From PKWO01 sp036384915 (GTDB lineage: Bacteria > Pseudomonadota > Gammaproteobacteria > Burkholderiales > Burkholderiaceae_D), in assembly GCA_036384915.1 (NCBI GenBank), contig DASVLJ010000011.1, positions 248,001 through 312,000 on the forward strand: a stretch of DNA of 64,000 nucleotides, given 5' to 3'. Each line of letters begins with the position of its first letter. Position 1 is the stretch's first letter. The translations under genes and the position numbers were made by a program. Shown here piece by piece: positions 31,628-40,266 of this stretch. Below the pieces are notes generated by a model. That model searched no databases. It saw nothing but the letters and a program-made list of their open reading frames with translations, and had not been told where the DNA came from.

Positions 31628-32833
31628 TCAGCCTGTGTACATGAAACGGCGCGACCACGGCAGGTGTGAAGTATCTTGCCCGGACTTGGCGCACACCACC
31701 TGATACAGGGAAATCCAGTCTTGCTGGAAGGCGTATTGGCAGCCGGCAAGATAGACGCGCCAAATACGGTAGCGCTTGTCGTCAACCGTGGCTTTGATGG
31801 CGGCGCTGTTGGCCTCGTAATTGTCGACCCAGGTGCCGCAAGTCTTGGCGTAATGGCGCCGCAGGTTTTCCACGTCGAGCACTTCGAGGCCGCCTTCCTG
31901 CATGGCGCGCAAGGCATAGCTCAGATGCGGCAACTCGCCATGCGGAAAGACGTATTTGTCGACGAATTCTCCGGTGCCGTAAGGGCTGTCGCCGCTGTTG
32001 ACGTCGGTGCTGGTGATGCCGTGATTCATGATCACGCCATCGTCGGCAAGCAAGCTGTTGAGCTTGGCGAAATAGCCCGGCAGGTTCTTCAACCCGACAT
32101 GCTCGAACATGCCTACGCTGGTGATGCGGTTGAAACTGCCCTGTACGTCGCGGTAATCCTGAAGCCGGATGTCGACCTGCCCTTCGAGCCCCGCCTGCTT
32201 GACGCGTTCCTTGGCCAATTCGACCTGGCGCTCCGAGAGCGTGACGCCGACGCATTTGGCGCCGAATTTGCTCGCGGCGCGAATGACGAGCGCCCCCCAG
32301 CCGCAACCGATGTCGAGCAAGGTATCGCCCGGTCGAAGGCGGATCTTGGTCAGGATATGGTCGATTTTCTTCAATTGCGCTTCATCGAGCGTCTCGGCGC
32401 CGTTTTCGAAGTAGGCGCAGGAATAGACCATGTTCCTGTCCAACCACAGACTATAAAATTCGTTGGAAACGTCATAGTGATAGCGAATCGCCTCGGCGTC
32501 GTCTTTTTTGGCATGGCGGAAACTATGCACTACGCGGCCGAACTTGCCTTCGATATCGAGCGTGCGCGCCGCCAGCGCGTTGGCCACGGCAATCACGGCC
32601 CGAGCCTTGCCTTCGACTTCGATCTTGCCGTTGACGTAGGCTTCGCCCAGGCTGGACAGGGAAGGCGTGAAGAAATACCTCAGCGCGGATACGTCGGGAA
32701 TGCGCACGATCACCTGCGGCGTTTCCAGCCCGAACTGCAGCCGCTTGCCGTTCCATAAATCAAGCTGAAGGGGCAGCGCCGAATGGCTGCGTATTTGTTC
32801 AACCCAACTGTCCAGCCGCCGTTCCCAAAACAT
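31628..32833 (-). CDS. Cyclopropane-fatty-acyl-phospholipid synthase family methyltransferase
   Basis: A 401-residue SAM-dependent enzyme. Motif I is LLDIGCGWGALVIRAA. The YDVSNEFYSLWLDRNMVYSCAYFE stretch, IRLQDYRDVQG, MFEHVGLKNLPGYF and the late RIWRVYLAGCQYAFQQDWISLYQ are all typical of CFA synthases. It would add a methylene group across cis double bonds of membrane lipids, usually in stationary phase or acid stress. The N-terminal 110 residues form the usual lipid-binding domain. A good terminator follows. Confidence 0.9.
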   Translation of the reverse strand: MFWERRLDSWVEQIRSHSALPLQLDLWNGKRLQFGLETPQVIVRIPDVSALRYFFTPSLSSLGEAYVNGKIEVEGKARAVIAVANALAARTLDIEGKFGRVVHSFRHAKKDDAEAIRYHYDVSNEFYSLWLDRNMVYSCAYFENGAETLDEAQLKKIDHILTKIRLRPGDTLLDIGCGWGALVIRAASKFGAKCVGVTLSERQVELAKERVKQAGLEGQVDIRLQDYRDVQGSFNRITSVGMFEHVGLKNLPGYFAKLNSLLADDGVIMNHGITSTDVNSGDSPYGTGEFVDKYVFPHGELPHLSYALRAMQEGGLEVLDVENLRRHYAKTCGTWVDNYEANSAAIKATVDDKRYRIWRVYLAGCQYAFQQDWISLYQVVCAKSGQDTSHLPWSRRFMYTG

Positions 32834-33013
32834 GGATCACCTCGCCGTAGTGGATGTTTGCAAGTGGTACTCGTTACATTCAATATAAGACAAAGCGGCA
32901 ATTCCTTAGTTTCCGCACTTTTTATTTTCCGCTCGGCAAAACATGTTGTGACGCAACATCGAAATGTTGAACCTGGACACTTGTTGCCAGTCAATTCCAG
33001 CGCATTCGAGAAG

Positions 33014-33041
33014 TTGATGTCATTCCAGGCTGGGCTACAAT
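33014..33041 (+). promoter_or_regulatory. Promoter TTGATG-N16-TACAAT
   Basis: -35 TTGATG (33014-33019), 16-bp spacer, -10 TACAAT (33036-33041). The start codon at 33051 is 9 bp past the -10, so the mRNA leader would be almost absent. Confidence 0.5.
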
Positions 33042-33050
33042 CGAACATCC

Positions 33051-33689
33051 ATGCAAACTGCGCCGCTTACCCTTTCCTGGCCAACAAGGCCGGTGACACC
33101 CGCTGTCAATAAAACCCATGTCGCCATCGGTGTGGCGGTTTCTCTGCTGCTGCATCTCTTGATCGCGGCATGGACGTGGCAGCACAGTACAGGCAATGTG
33201 CATTTCCCGGAAAAGACGACGATCGCGGTACATCTGTTGCCGCCGCCGGCAAAGCCTGCCGAGCCGCTTCCGCCGCCGCCCCTGCTCAAACCGGTCAAGC
33301 CGCAACCCGCAGTGCACAGCCCGGCGAAATCCGCATCCATCGTCGCAACGCCAGAGCGCGTCAGCAAGGAACAGTCTCAAGCCCCCTCCCCGGTCCCGCC
33401 CGCCGCACCGGCGCCGCCGCAGGAAAAGCATCTGGACATGAACGCCATCTATGGCAGCGTCAAATCCACGATGAAGGATATCGACCGCGAAAACGCCGAT
33501 ACGCCGGTCGGACAGCTGGCCGCCAAGCCGCTTTACCCGCCCGAGGACGGCAACAAGATGGGCAGGATGATAGACAAGACCACACGGCCCGATTGCAAGG
33601 AGCAGGTGCAAGGCATGGGCCTGTTCACTCCGCTGGCTGCACTGGCGACGCTCCTGGACAAGAAAGACAACGGCTGCAAATGGCGCTGA
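33051..33689 (+). CDS. TonB-like Pro-rich inner-membrane-anchored protein
   Basis: A 212-residue protein of TonB-like layout. A single N-terminal membrane anchor (VAIGVAVSLLLHLLIAAW, about 24-41) is followed by a Pro/Lys-rich periplasmic stretch (about 62-125: LLPPPAKPAEPLPPPPLLK and following). A small C-terminal domain has two cysteines (DCKEQVQG; NGCKWR). It lacks the TonB C-terminal signature (YP..A), and no exbBD genes are adjacent, so a role in receptor energising is not supported. Function unknown. Confidence 0.75.
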   Translation: MQTAPLTLSWPTRPVTPAVNKTHVAIGVAVSLLLHLLIAAWTWQHSTGNVHFPEKTTIAVHLLPPPAKPAEPLPPPPLLKPVKPQPAVHSPAKSASIVATPERVSKEQSQAPSPVPPAAPAPPQEKHLDMNAIYGSVKSTMKDIDRENADTPVGQLAAKPLYPPEDGNKMGRMIDKTTRPDCKEQVQGMGLFTPLAALATLLDKKDNGCKWR

Positions 33690-33710
33690 AAGGTGGCCGA
33701 CGCGGCAAGC

Positions 33711-34463
33711 TCAGTCAAGCCTGGGCTGCATGCCTTTGATCGTGCCATCCTTCTCCATCTGCTCGTAAGCCGAACGCAAACGCCGGACAATTGCCGGTGG
33801 CGTGCTCTTGCTGGCAGCAACAAAGTATTCGCCCTGATCGACCAGTTGCAGCGAACGACGCAGCTTGCCGGTTCCGATACCGTTCTTCTGCAGCAGGTAG
33901 CCGATCGTAAAATCGCTGCCGGTGATGAAGTCGACGTTCCCCGCCAACAGCTTGCTCAAGCCCTGGGTATCCGAGGGCGACAGGTCGAGATTCTTTTCAT
34001 AGGAAAACCCCAGCCCTAGCATGAGCTTTTCGGCCGCGTCGTCGCGGTTGACGCTGACCCGGTATCTTCTCGCGTCGTCAATCGTATCGATCTTGATGTC
34101 CGTGCGCGCGGCAAGCTTGTATAGATAAAGCCTGCGCTTGGCCAGCGCCCCTATCCATTGGAATTCATTTTCGCGCTCCGGCGTGCGCGCCATAGTGAAA
34201 ATCACCACGTTAGGCAGGGTCTGGGCCAGCTTGTAGCTGCGGCTCCAGGGGTAGCTATGCAATTCGTGCGGCACATCGGCGCGGCGAAACATCTCTTCGA
34301 CCACACGCGTCGCGTAGCCGGTCACCTTGCCATCCTCCGTGTAATTGAAGGGCGCGAACTCCTCGGTCACGGCCTGGATCGTTTCCTGTGCCTGCGCTTG
34401 CATCCCTACCTGCAAACCGATGGCGCTGAGCAAGCCGGCAAGAGCGGCAACACCTCGCTTCAT
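33711..34463 (-). CDS. Periplasmic solute-binding protein (SBP family 3-like)
   Basis: A 250-residue protein with a signal peptide MKRGVAALAGLLSAIGLQVGMQAQAQ. The fold pattern is that of amino-acid-type binding proteins: AVTEEFAPFNYTEDGKVTGYATRVVEEMF, VIFTMARTPERENEFQWIGAL, and LLAGNVDFITGSDFTIGYLL. No ABC permease or ATPase lies next to it, so this is an orphan binding protein. In related genomes such proteins can feed sensor kinases or distant transporters. Ligand unknown. Confidence 0.83.
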   Translation of the reverse strand: MKRGVAALAGLLSAIGLQVGMQAQAQETIQAVTEEFAPFNYTEDGKVTGYATRVVEEMFRRADVPHELHSYPWSRSYKLAQTLPNVVIFTMARTPERENEFQWIGALAKRRLYLYKLAARTDIKIDTIDDARRYRVSVNRDDAAEKLMLGLGFSYEKNLDLSPSDTQGLSKLLAGNVDFITGSDFTIGYLLQKNGIGTGKLRRSLQLVDQGEYFVAASKSTPPAIVRRLRSAYEQMEKDGTIKGMQPRLD

Positions 34464-34536
34464 TGCATTCCCTGTCTAGTGTCGGCGCGGTGATACACTG
34501 CGCGCTGTCCCGTACACCATACACCGGAACCATGCC

Positions 34537-35079
34537 ATGACACAACAGCAAACCATCTACCTTATCCTGATCCCCTTCATCGTCTGGCGCCTGTATTCGC
34601 GCACGCGCAAGCTGATCGCGCGCCAGGAGGCACGGCCGGGGCGGCTGTGGTTTTCCGTCACCCTGTTCCCCCTGCTGACCCTGTTGATGGCCTGGGGCAC
34701 CCAGGGAGACATAACCGCGCTCGGCAGTCTGGCCGGCGGCGCGCTATGCGGCGCCTCCTTGGCCATGCTGGGCCTCAAATTGACGCAATTCGACGTCGAA
34801 GCCGGCAAGCTGTTTTACCGCCCCAATATGTACATCGGCATGGGATTGATGATGGTCTTCGTGACGCGGATCGCCTATCGCTTTCTCGCCATGTCCCCTG
34901 CCGGCATGCGGCAGGGCGCCGCTGGAGACGCCGCAATGCAACGCCTGACATCGAGCCCCCTGACGCTGTTCGTCATGGGGCTGGTGTTCTGCTACTATGC
35001 CCCGTATTCGGCGGGAATCCTGTTGCGCCGGGCGCAGTTCGGCAAGGAAGGCGGCGCCGGAATCAACCTTCAACAATAG
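34537..35079 (+). CDS. Hypothetical multi-pass membrane protein
   Basis: A 180-residue protein with about five hydrophobic segments (IYLILIPFIVWRLYSR; LWFSVTLFPLLTLLMAW; GSLAGGALCGASLAMLGL; YIGMGLMMVFVTRIAYR; LTLFVMGLVFCYYAPYSAGIL). The loop YSRTRKLIARQEARPG is positively charged, which places the N-terminus outside. A similar pattern occurs in DUF1453/CcdC-like proteins, but the match is not firm. It lies 33 bp before the cyclophilin gene. Confidence 0.72.
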   Translation: MTQQQTIYLILIPFIVWRLYSRTRKLIARQEARPGRLWFSVTLFPLLTLLMAWGTQGDITALGSLAGGALCGASLAMLGLKLTQFDVEAGKLFYRPNMYIGMGLMMVFVTRIAYRFLAMSPAGMRQGAAGDAAMQRLTSSPLTLFVMGLVFCYYAPYSAGILLRRAQFGKEGGAGINLQQ

Positions 35080-35112
35080 GGAAGCCCGCTTTCCACAAGT
35101 TTCCCGATAACA

Positions 35113-36084
35113 ATGAGAACCCTGATGAGACTACGTCCCGACTGCAAAACCCTGGCCGCGGCCTTCGCGCTGGCTTGCGCTTCCATGACCGCATCCCTCG
35201 CCGCGCACGCGGCCGATTCTTCCAAGCCGCTGCCCAAGCGTCCGACCGTATCGGATGTGATCAAGGCCTCCAAGCCTGCCGACTGGCGCGAGCTCGATCC
35301 GCAAAACACGATCTATGTCGAATTGCCGGCCGGGCGCATCATCATCGAGCTGGCACCGATGTACGCGCCCAATACGGTCGCCAACATCAAGGCGCTGGTC
35401 CAGGAAAACTATTTCGACGGCCTGGCGGTCATGCGCGCGCAGGACAATTACGTCGCACAATGGGGCGACCCGACGGAGAAGAAGCCATTCAAGGCTGAGA
35501 AGAAGGTCAAGGCCGAATTCGACGTTGCCATCGCCAAGGACATGCCTTTCACCAAGCTGCCCGACACCGATACCTATGCGCCGTTGACAGGCTTCTCGAA
35601 CAGCTTGCCGGCGGCACGCGATCCCCAGGCCGGCCGCACTTGGCTGACGCACTGCTACGGCATGGTCGGCGTGGGCCGCGACAACGACCCGGACAGCGGT
35701 GCCGGCACCGATCTCTATGTAGTGATCGGCCACGCCCCGCGCGCACTCGACCGCAACGTGACCCTGGTAGGCCGCGTCATGCAAGGCATAGAACTGCTCT
35801 CCACCCTGCCGCGCGGCACGGGCCAGCTGGGCTTCTATGAAAAGCCGGAGCAGATGGTGCCGATCAAGACCATACGGCTGGCAGCCGACGTGCCTGAAGC
35901 GGAACGCAGCCACCTCGAAATCCTGCGCACCGACACCCCGACCTTCGACGCCCTCATCAACGCAGCCCGTTTCCGCGGCGGCGACTGGTTCAAGAACTCA
36001 CCCGATCACGTCGAGGTGTGCAACGTGATGGTGCCGGTACGCAAAAAGGATGAAGCCAAAAAAGAAGAAGCGCCAGCAAAATAA
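35113..36084 (+). CDS. Exported cyclophilin-type peptidyl-prolyl isomerase
   Basis: A 323-residue protein with a signal peptide ending AAHA (about residue 33). The cyclophilin domain (about 63-265) begins IYVELPAGRIIIELAPMYAPNTVANIKAL, with the active loop FDGLAVMRAQDNYVAQWGDP and a conserved GTDLYVVIGHAPRALD end. It is larger than simple periplasmic cyclophilins: there is an insertion around 115-180, and a C-terminal tail of about 50 residues ending in Lys/Glu/Ala (KKDEAKKEEAPAK). The canonical FHR and QGGD motifs are altered (VMR and QWGD), so catalytic strength is uncertain. Confidence 0.85.
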   Translation: MRTLMRLRPDCKTLAAAFALACASMTASLAAHAADSSKPLPKRPTVSDVIKASKPADWRELDPQNTIYVELPAGRIIIELAPMYAPNTVANIKALVQENYFDGLAVMRAQDNYVAQWGDPTEKKPFKAEKKVKAEFDVAIAKDMPFTKLPDTDTYAPLTGFSNSLPAARDPQAGRTWLTHCYGMVGVGRDNDPDSGAGTDLYVVIGHAPRALDRNVTLVGRVMQGIELLSTLPRGTGQLGFYEKPEQMVPIKTIRLAADVPEAERSHLEILRTDTPTFDALINAARFRGGDWFKNSPDHVEVCNVMVPVRKKDEAKKEEAPAK

Positions 36085-36120
36085 CCGCAGAGTAGCCGCC
36101 CCGCAAAGCGGCGCGGCGGC

Positions 36121-36242
36121 AGGCAGGTCTGAAAATCGTAGCGAGCAGGACCAAGTTCGGGTCGAGAAGCGCAACCGTACTGGGGTACGGTGAGCATCAC
36201 AGGCCCGAAATTGGCCCGCGCAGTAGATTTGCAGACCTGCCT
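36121..36242. repeat. 122-bp imperfect palindrome, intergenic
   Basis: The outer arms are AGGCAGGTCTG (36121-36131) and CAGACCTGCCT (36232-36242), exact. Inner pairs include TTCGGG with CCCGAA, and ACCGTAC (36174-36180) with GTACGGT (36185-36191) around the centre. Folding the halves shows most of the length can pair. It is a dispersed-repeat or MITE-like candidate in a 327-bp gap without genes. Confidence 0.7.
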
Positions 36243-36248
36243 TCGAAG

Positions 36249-36285
36249 AAAAAAGGCCGGACTGAGGCGGGTAGCCTATCCGGCC
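36249..36285 (-). terminator. Terminator for the bottom-strand gene at 36412-36642
   Basis: On the bottom strand: GGCCGGA stem to TCCGGCC, with an inner AGGC/GCCT pair, then six T (top-strand A run 36249-36254). Confidence 0.8.
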
Positions 36286-36343
36286 AAGGCTATTTCCAAG
36301 GAGAGAAATAGCGAAGCACGAGGGCACAATCCGTTTTTCGGAT

Positions 36344-36379
36344 CGTTACGCAAATACCGGGGCCGATGCTTGCGTAACG
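36344..36379. repeat. Inverted repeat CGTTACGCAA/TTGCGTAACG
   Basis: Exact 10-bp arms (36344-36353 and 36370-36379) with a 16-bp spacer. GTTACGC appears a third time at 36406-36412. A second small hairpin, GCCGGT-cat-ACCGGC, lies between. Purpose unknown. Confidence 0.6.
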
Positions 36380-36411
36380 ACCCGCCGGTCATACCGGCAG
36401 GACTGTTACGC

Positions 36412-36642
36412 TCAAGCGCGCAATCCGCCTTGCTGTTGCAGCTCTGCGCGAGCCTGCGCCTTCTCCGCCGCGCTCATGCGCTTGGCGGTCACGATCACGG
36501 TCTGTTCGCTCTGCGCCGCCGGTGCGGCCCGCAAAGCGGCGTGCGAGAGCTTGGTCAGCATCAGCACGCTGGAACACACCATGCCGGCCACCAATGCCAA
36601 CCAGAGCTTGTTGCCGCCGCGGCTCGTCCGTGTGGTTTTCAT
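36412..36642 (-). CDS. Small hypothetical protein with one hydrophobic segment
   Basis: A 76-residue protein from the ATG at 36642, preceded by AGAGGAAG. The N-terminus is basic (MKTTRTSRGGNK) and leads into LWLALVAGMVCSSVLMLTKLSHA, either an uncleaved anchor or a signal peptide (possible cut at SHA). The rest is a short Ala/Gln/Glu/Arg helix (MSAAEKAQARAELQQQG). Function unknown. It is divergent from the cyclase gene. Confidence 0.7.
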   Translation of the reverse strand: MKTTRTSRGGNKLWLALVAGMVCSSVLMLTKLSHAALRAAPAAQSEQTVIVTAKRMSAAEKAQARAELQQQGGLRA

Positions 36643-36836
36643 GTCGCTTCCTCTTCTTTCTGCTTCGCGGTTTGCTGTTTCGATGGATGTACTGTATTTG
36701 CCGCAGCAACGAAACGCCATGAGCAAGCGACGAAATGCATTTTTTGCTGGATAGCCCGTCAAAACGCCGGATCAAGCGGTTGGCAATATGCTCCAAGAGG
36801 ATAGAATTAGCGAAAATCAACATAAGGGAGCCACTT

Positions 36837-38480
36837 GTGTCCACCGTGTCGCCAAACAATCCGGAAATCTCATCCCTGCCCTATGACCCGCAAGTCGGCT
36901 TCCCGGTCCAGGAGCACCGCCGCCGCGAACCGTTGACCGTGCTGGCCCTGGTGCTGCTGATCCTCGGCTTGCCGGTCGTGGTATGGCTCGACCTTGTCAA
37001 CCTGACCGACGCCAGCCTGAAGCGCCAGGCCAGCGACTTGAATGCCGTGATCACGGCGATACGCGGCTACTACGGCAGCGAAGTGGTGGACCGCGTGCTC
37101 TCGGCGCATTCAGCAACCCAGGTGGCGCCGAACTATCAGGACATCCCTGGCGCGATTCCGCTGCCGGCGACGCTGTCGCTGGAACTGGGCAGGGTCATCG
37201 GCGACAATCAACCCAACATCAGTTACCGTTTTGTTTCAGACTACCCTTTCCGCAAGCGCACGCCGCACGTGCTGGACGATTTCGAAACGAAGGCGCTGGC
37301 GTCTCTGCGGCAAAACCCAAGCCAGCCACCCATCTACCAATCGAGCGGCGGCTTGCGCAGCCAGGTGAGGCTGGTTTCCCCCATCGTCATGGGCAGCGCC
37401 TGTGTCAGTTGTCATAACAGCCATCCGGACAGCCCCAAGACCGACTGGAAGGTCGGCGACGTGCGCGGCATCCAGGAACTGATCGTGACCCAACCGGTCT
37501 CGCTCGACCTCTCTTCGTTTTTCTTCATTTTCTGTTATTTGATCGTGGCCTCGGGCGCCGGCGTGGCCTTCGTCCTGATGCAGAACCGGCGCAACGACAC
37601 CATACGCCAGATCAACCACAAGCTGCGCGGCGCCAACGATTTCCTTGCTTCGATCTCGCGCAAGCTGGCCAGCTATCTCTCGCCGCAAATCTACAAGAGC
37701 ATTTTCAGCGGCGCGATGGACGTTGCAATCCAGACCAAGCGCAAGAAACTGACCATCTTCTTTTCCGATATCAAGGATTTCACGGCACTGACCGAAAAGC
37801 TCCAGCCTGAGGAAATCACGGCGCTGATCAATGAATATTTCACCGAAATGTCCGGCATCGCTTTACGCTACGGCGGCACAATCGACAAGTTCGTCGGCGA
37901 TGCCATCCTGGTGTTCTTCGGCGACCCGGAGTCGGGCGGCGAAGTGGCCGATGCACAGGCCTGCATGCGCATGGCGATCGACATGCAGCATCGCGTCTCG
38001 GTGTTGAACGTGAAGTGGCGCCGACTCGGCGTGGAAGAACCGTTCCGCGTGCGCATGGGCATCAACACCGGCTTTTGCAATGTCGGAAACTTCGGCAGCG
38101 CCGACCGCATGGATTACACCATCCTCGGCGCCGAAGCCAACCTCGCCGCGAGGCTGCAATCGATCGCCCAGGGCGGCGGCATCGTGGTCAGCTACGAAAC
38201 CTACGCGCTGGTGCGCGACATCGTTTCGGCCCACGCGCTGGCGCCGACTACGATGAAAGGCATCAGCCGCGAAATCGTGCCCTACGCCATCGACGGCTTG
38301 CTCGACGCGGAAGGCCATGTGATCCAGGTTTTTGCCGAGCACGCGACCGGGCTCGATCTCTATCTCGACCTGGGCCGCATCGATGCCGCGCAAGCGCGCA
38401 CGCTCAAATCGGTCCTGCAAAAGGCCATGGATGCGCTGGACAAGCAGACGCCCGAAGAGGAAGGCGGCGCCGGCGGTTGA
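36837..38480 (+). CDS. Class III adenylate/guanylate cyclase with periplasmic CxxCH haem-binding sensor domain
   Basis: A 547-residue protein starting at a GTG 8 bp after AAGGGAG; earlier in-frame codons lack a ribosome site. TM1 is at about 34-54 and TM2 at about 227-249. Between them is a DUF3365/Tll0287-like domain that carries one c-type haem motif CVSCH (Cys189, Cys192, His193). The C-terminal cyclase domain has metal Asp311 (FFSDIKDFT) and Asp355 (KFVGDAILVFFGDP), with Lys351 and MDYTILG favouring ATP as substrate, and NLAARLQ. It likely makes cAMP in response to a redox or gas/ligand signal at the haem. Confidence 0.88.
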   Translation: MSTVSPNNPEISSLPYDPQVGFPVQEHRRREPLTVLALVLLILGLPVVVWLDLVNLTDASLKRQASDLNAVITAIRGYYGSEVVDRVLSAHSATQVAPNYQDIPGAIPLPATLSLELGRVIGDNQPNISYRFVSDYPFRKRTPHVLDDFETKALASLRQNPSQPPIYQSSGGLRSQVRLVSPIVMGSACVSCHNSHPDSPKTDWKVGDVRGIQELIVTQPVSLDLSSFFFIFCYLIVASGAGVAFVLMQNRRNDTIRQINHKLRGANDFLASISRKLASYLSPQIYKSIFSGAMDVAIQTKRKKLTIFFSDIKDFTALTEKLQPEEITALINEYFTEMSGIALRYGGTIDKFVGDAILVFFGDPESGGEVADAQACMRMAIDMQHRVSVLNVKWRRLGVEEPFRVRMGINTGFCNVGNFGSADRMDYTILGAEANLAARLQSIAQGGGIVVSYETYALVRDIVSAHALAPTTMKGISREIVPYAIDGLLDAEGHVIQVFAEHATGLDLYLDLGRIDAAQARTLKSVLQKAMDALDKQTPEEEGGAGG

Positions 38481-38497
38481 GGAAATTACGGTAGACT

Positions 38498-38836
38498 ATG
38501 CGCATGTCACGCCGCTGCTTCGCCCTGCTGTTCGCTTTTCTCCTGAGCGCCCTCCCCTTGCTTGGGCTGGCTGCGCCGGCGCCTGCCTGCGCGCATTGCC
38601 CCAGCACCGCATCGGTACAGAAAACGCATTGCCACCAGCAGGCGGCGAAGCTGGAGCAGTGCCATCACTGCGCGAGCTGCGCGGCCTGCGCCTATCCTCC
38701 GGCCTTCCATGCCAGATCCCCGGCCGTGGTCCAGTTTGATGGAGCGGTCGAATCGCATGCTACCTACCTGGCCGCTCACTTCTACCGTCTGACTTCGCCG
38801 CCGCTCGACCGGCCGCCATCTTTCTTCCCAGCCTGA
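38498..38836 (+). CDS. Small exported Cys/His-rich protein, probable metal binding
   Basis: A 112-residue protein with a signal peptide (CFALLFAFLLSALPLLGLAAPAPA). The mature N-terminal half holds ACAHCP, THCHQ and CHHCASCAAC, seven cysteines and several histidines within about 40 residues, a likely Cu(I)- or Zn-binding region. The rest is unremarkable. It starts after GAGGAA, 17 bp past the cyclase stop, and leads the copper-type gene set. The family cannot be named with certainty. Confidence 0.75.
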   Translation: MRMSRRCFALLFAFLLSALPLLGLAAPAPACAHCPSTASVQKTHCHQQAAKLEQCHHCASCAACAYPPAFHARSPAVVQFDGAVESHATYLAAHFYRLTSPPLDRPPSFFPA

Positions 38837-38901
38837 TCGTGCGCCGGCGCAAGCCGGCTTGTGTGCAAACCGCCTTCATGGCGGCAATGCTGGAGAAACA
38901 A

Positions 38902-40266
38902 GTGAAAAAAGAAATCAATGTCAGGCGCTTGTGCCTGATGCTTGCCATCGCCGCCATCCTGGGCGGATGCGCAAGCACGCAACAACCCGAGCGCGATGCC
39001 GCCCAACTGGTGGAACAACGCACCGGCACGCGCCCGCCCGCCGCCCCTGACACCGCCTCCCGGCAAAAGCTGAAACAGGAAATGGCCGCGCTGGCGACGC
39101 AACCGCTCGATGCCGATGGCGCCGTGCATATCGCGCTGCTCAACAACCCTTCGATGCTGGCCAGGTACGATGACGCCGGTATTGCCACAGCCGACCTGGA
39201 ACAAGCGGGACGCCTGCCCAACCCGGAATTTTCGTTCAAGCGCACCCACGGCGACGGCCAGATTTTCATCGAGCGCAGTCTCACCGTCAATTTGCTCGAC
39301 ATCCTGACAGCGCCGCTGGCCGCACGCATGGAGCGGCGCCATTTCGAAGCGACGCAACTGGAGATTGCCCGCGACGCGGTGCAATTGGCGGCCCAGGTAC
39401 GCAGCGCTTACTTCGAAGCCGTCGCAGCCAGGCAAGCCGCGCGCTATATGGAAGATGCCGCCGCGGCCGCCGAAGCCAGCCGCGAGCTGGCGCGACGCAT
39501 GGCCGACGCCGGTAATTGGAGCAAGCTCGATCAAGCCCGGCAGGAAGCTTTCGACGCGGCGACCACGGTTGAAGCCGCGCGCGCAGCCAATCAGGCGCAG
39601 GTGGCAACGCAAAGGCTGGCACGCCTGCTTGGAGTCGACGACGGTGCCTCGCTGATGTTGCCCGACACCTTGCCCGCCTTACCCGACAATTACGCGGACG
39701 CTCCGGCATCGATCGATACCGCGGTCAAGGCCAGGCTGGATGTGCAAGCCGCACAGCAAAGAAACGCTTGGCTGGCACAAGACCTCGGCCTGACGCGCGC
39801 CACGCGTTTCGTCCAGGTGCTCGAACTCGGTGCCGTGCAAAACCGCAATGAAGGTGCGGCACGCGCGCCCGGCTTTGAAATCAACATCAGTGTACCGCTG
39901 TTCGATTGGGGCGAGGCGAAAACGCAAAGGGCCGAAGCGAGCTACCTGCAATCGGCCGATAGTCTGGCCGCCACGGTGCAGGATGCAGCCAGCGACATCC
40001 GCATCGCGCAAGCGACCCGGCGCCACAGCTACGAAATGGCGCGCAGCTATCGAGACGACATCATGCCGCGGCGCAAGCGGATTGCCGATGAAACACTGCT
40101 GCGTTACAACGGCATGCTGATCGGCGTCTTCGAGTTGCTCAACGATGCGCGCGACCAGATCGCCGATACGCGCGCCGCCATCGATGCATTGAAAGATTAC
40201 TGGATTGCCGACGCCGCGCTGCAAAGCGCCTGCGGCGGCATCACGCTGAACAAGGACACGCCATGA
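38902..40266 (+). CDS. TolC-family outer-membrane efflux lipoprotein
   Basis: A 454-residue protein. The GTG at 38902, preceded by GGAG with 6-bp spacing, gives a clean lipoprotein signal (VKKEINVRRLCLMLAIAAIL, then GGC). Longer in-frame starts (38839 GTG, 38878 ATG) add an unlikely extension. Two OEP repeats of long helices fit TolC/CusC. Conserved patches are ALLNNPSMLARYDDAGIA, AQVRSAYFEAVAARQAARY and FEINISVPLFDWGEAKTQR. No RND pump or adaptor is adjacent, which is unusual. The stop overlaps the oxidase start (ATGA). Confidence 0.85.
   Translation: MKKEINVRRLCLMLAIAAILGGCASTQQPERDAAQLVEQRTGTRPPAAPDTASRQKLKQEMAALATQPLDADGAVHIALLNNPSMLARYDDAGIATADLEQAGRLPNPEFSFKRTHGDGQIFIERSLTVNLLDILTAPLAARMERRHFEATQLEIARDAVQLAAQVRSAYFEAVAARQAARYMEDAAAAAEASRELARRMADAGNWSKLDQARQEAFDAATTVEAARAANQAQVATQRLARLLGVDDGASLMLPDTLPALPDNYADAPASIDTAVKARLDVQAAQQRNAWLAQDLGLTRATRFVQVLELGAVQNRNEGAARAPGFEINISVPLFDWGEAKTQRAEASYLQSADSLAATVQDAASDIRIAQATRRHSYEMARSYRDDIMPRRKRIADETLLRYNGMLIGVFELLNDARDQIADTRAAIDALKDYWIADAALQSACGGITLNKDTP

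Noticed and set aside
33051..33689. TonB energy transducer
   Set aside because: It has the anchor and Pro-rich region but lacks the TonB C-terminal motif, and no exbB/exbD are nearby.
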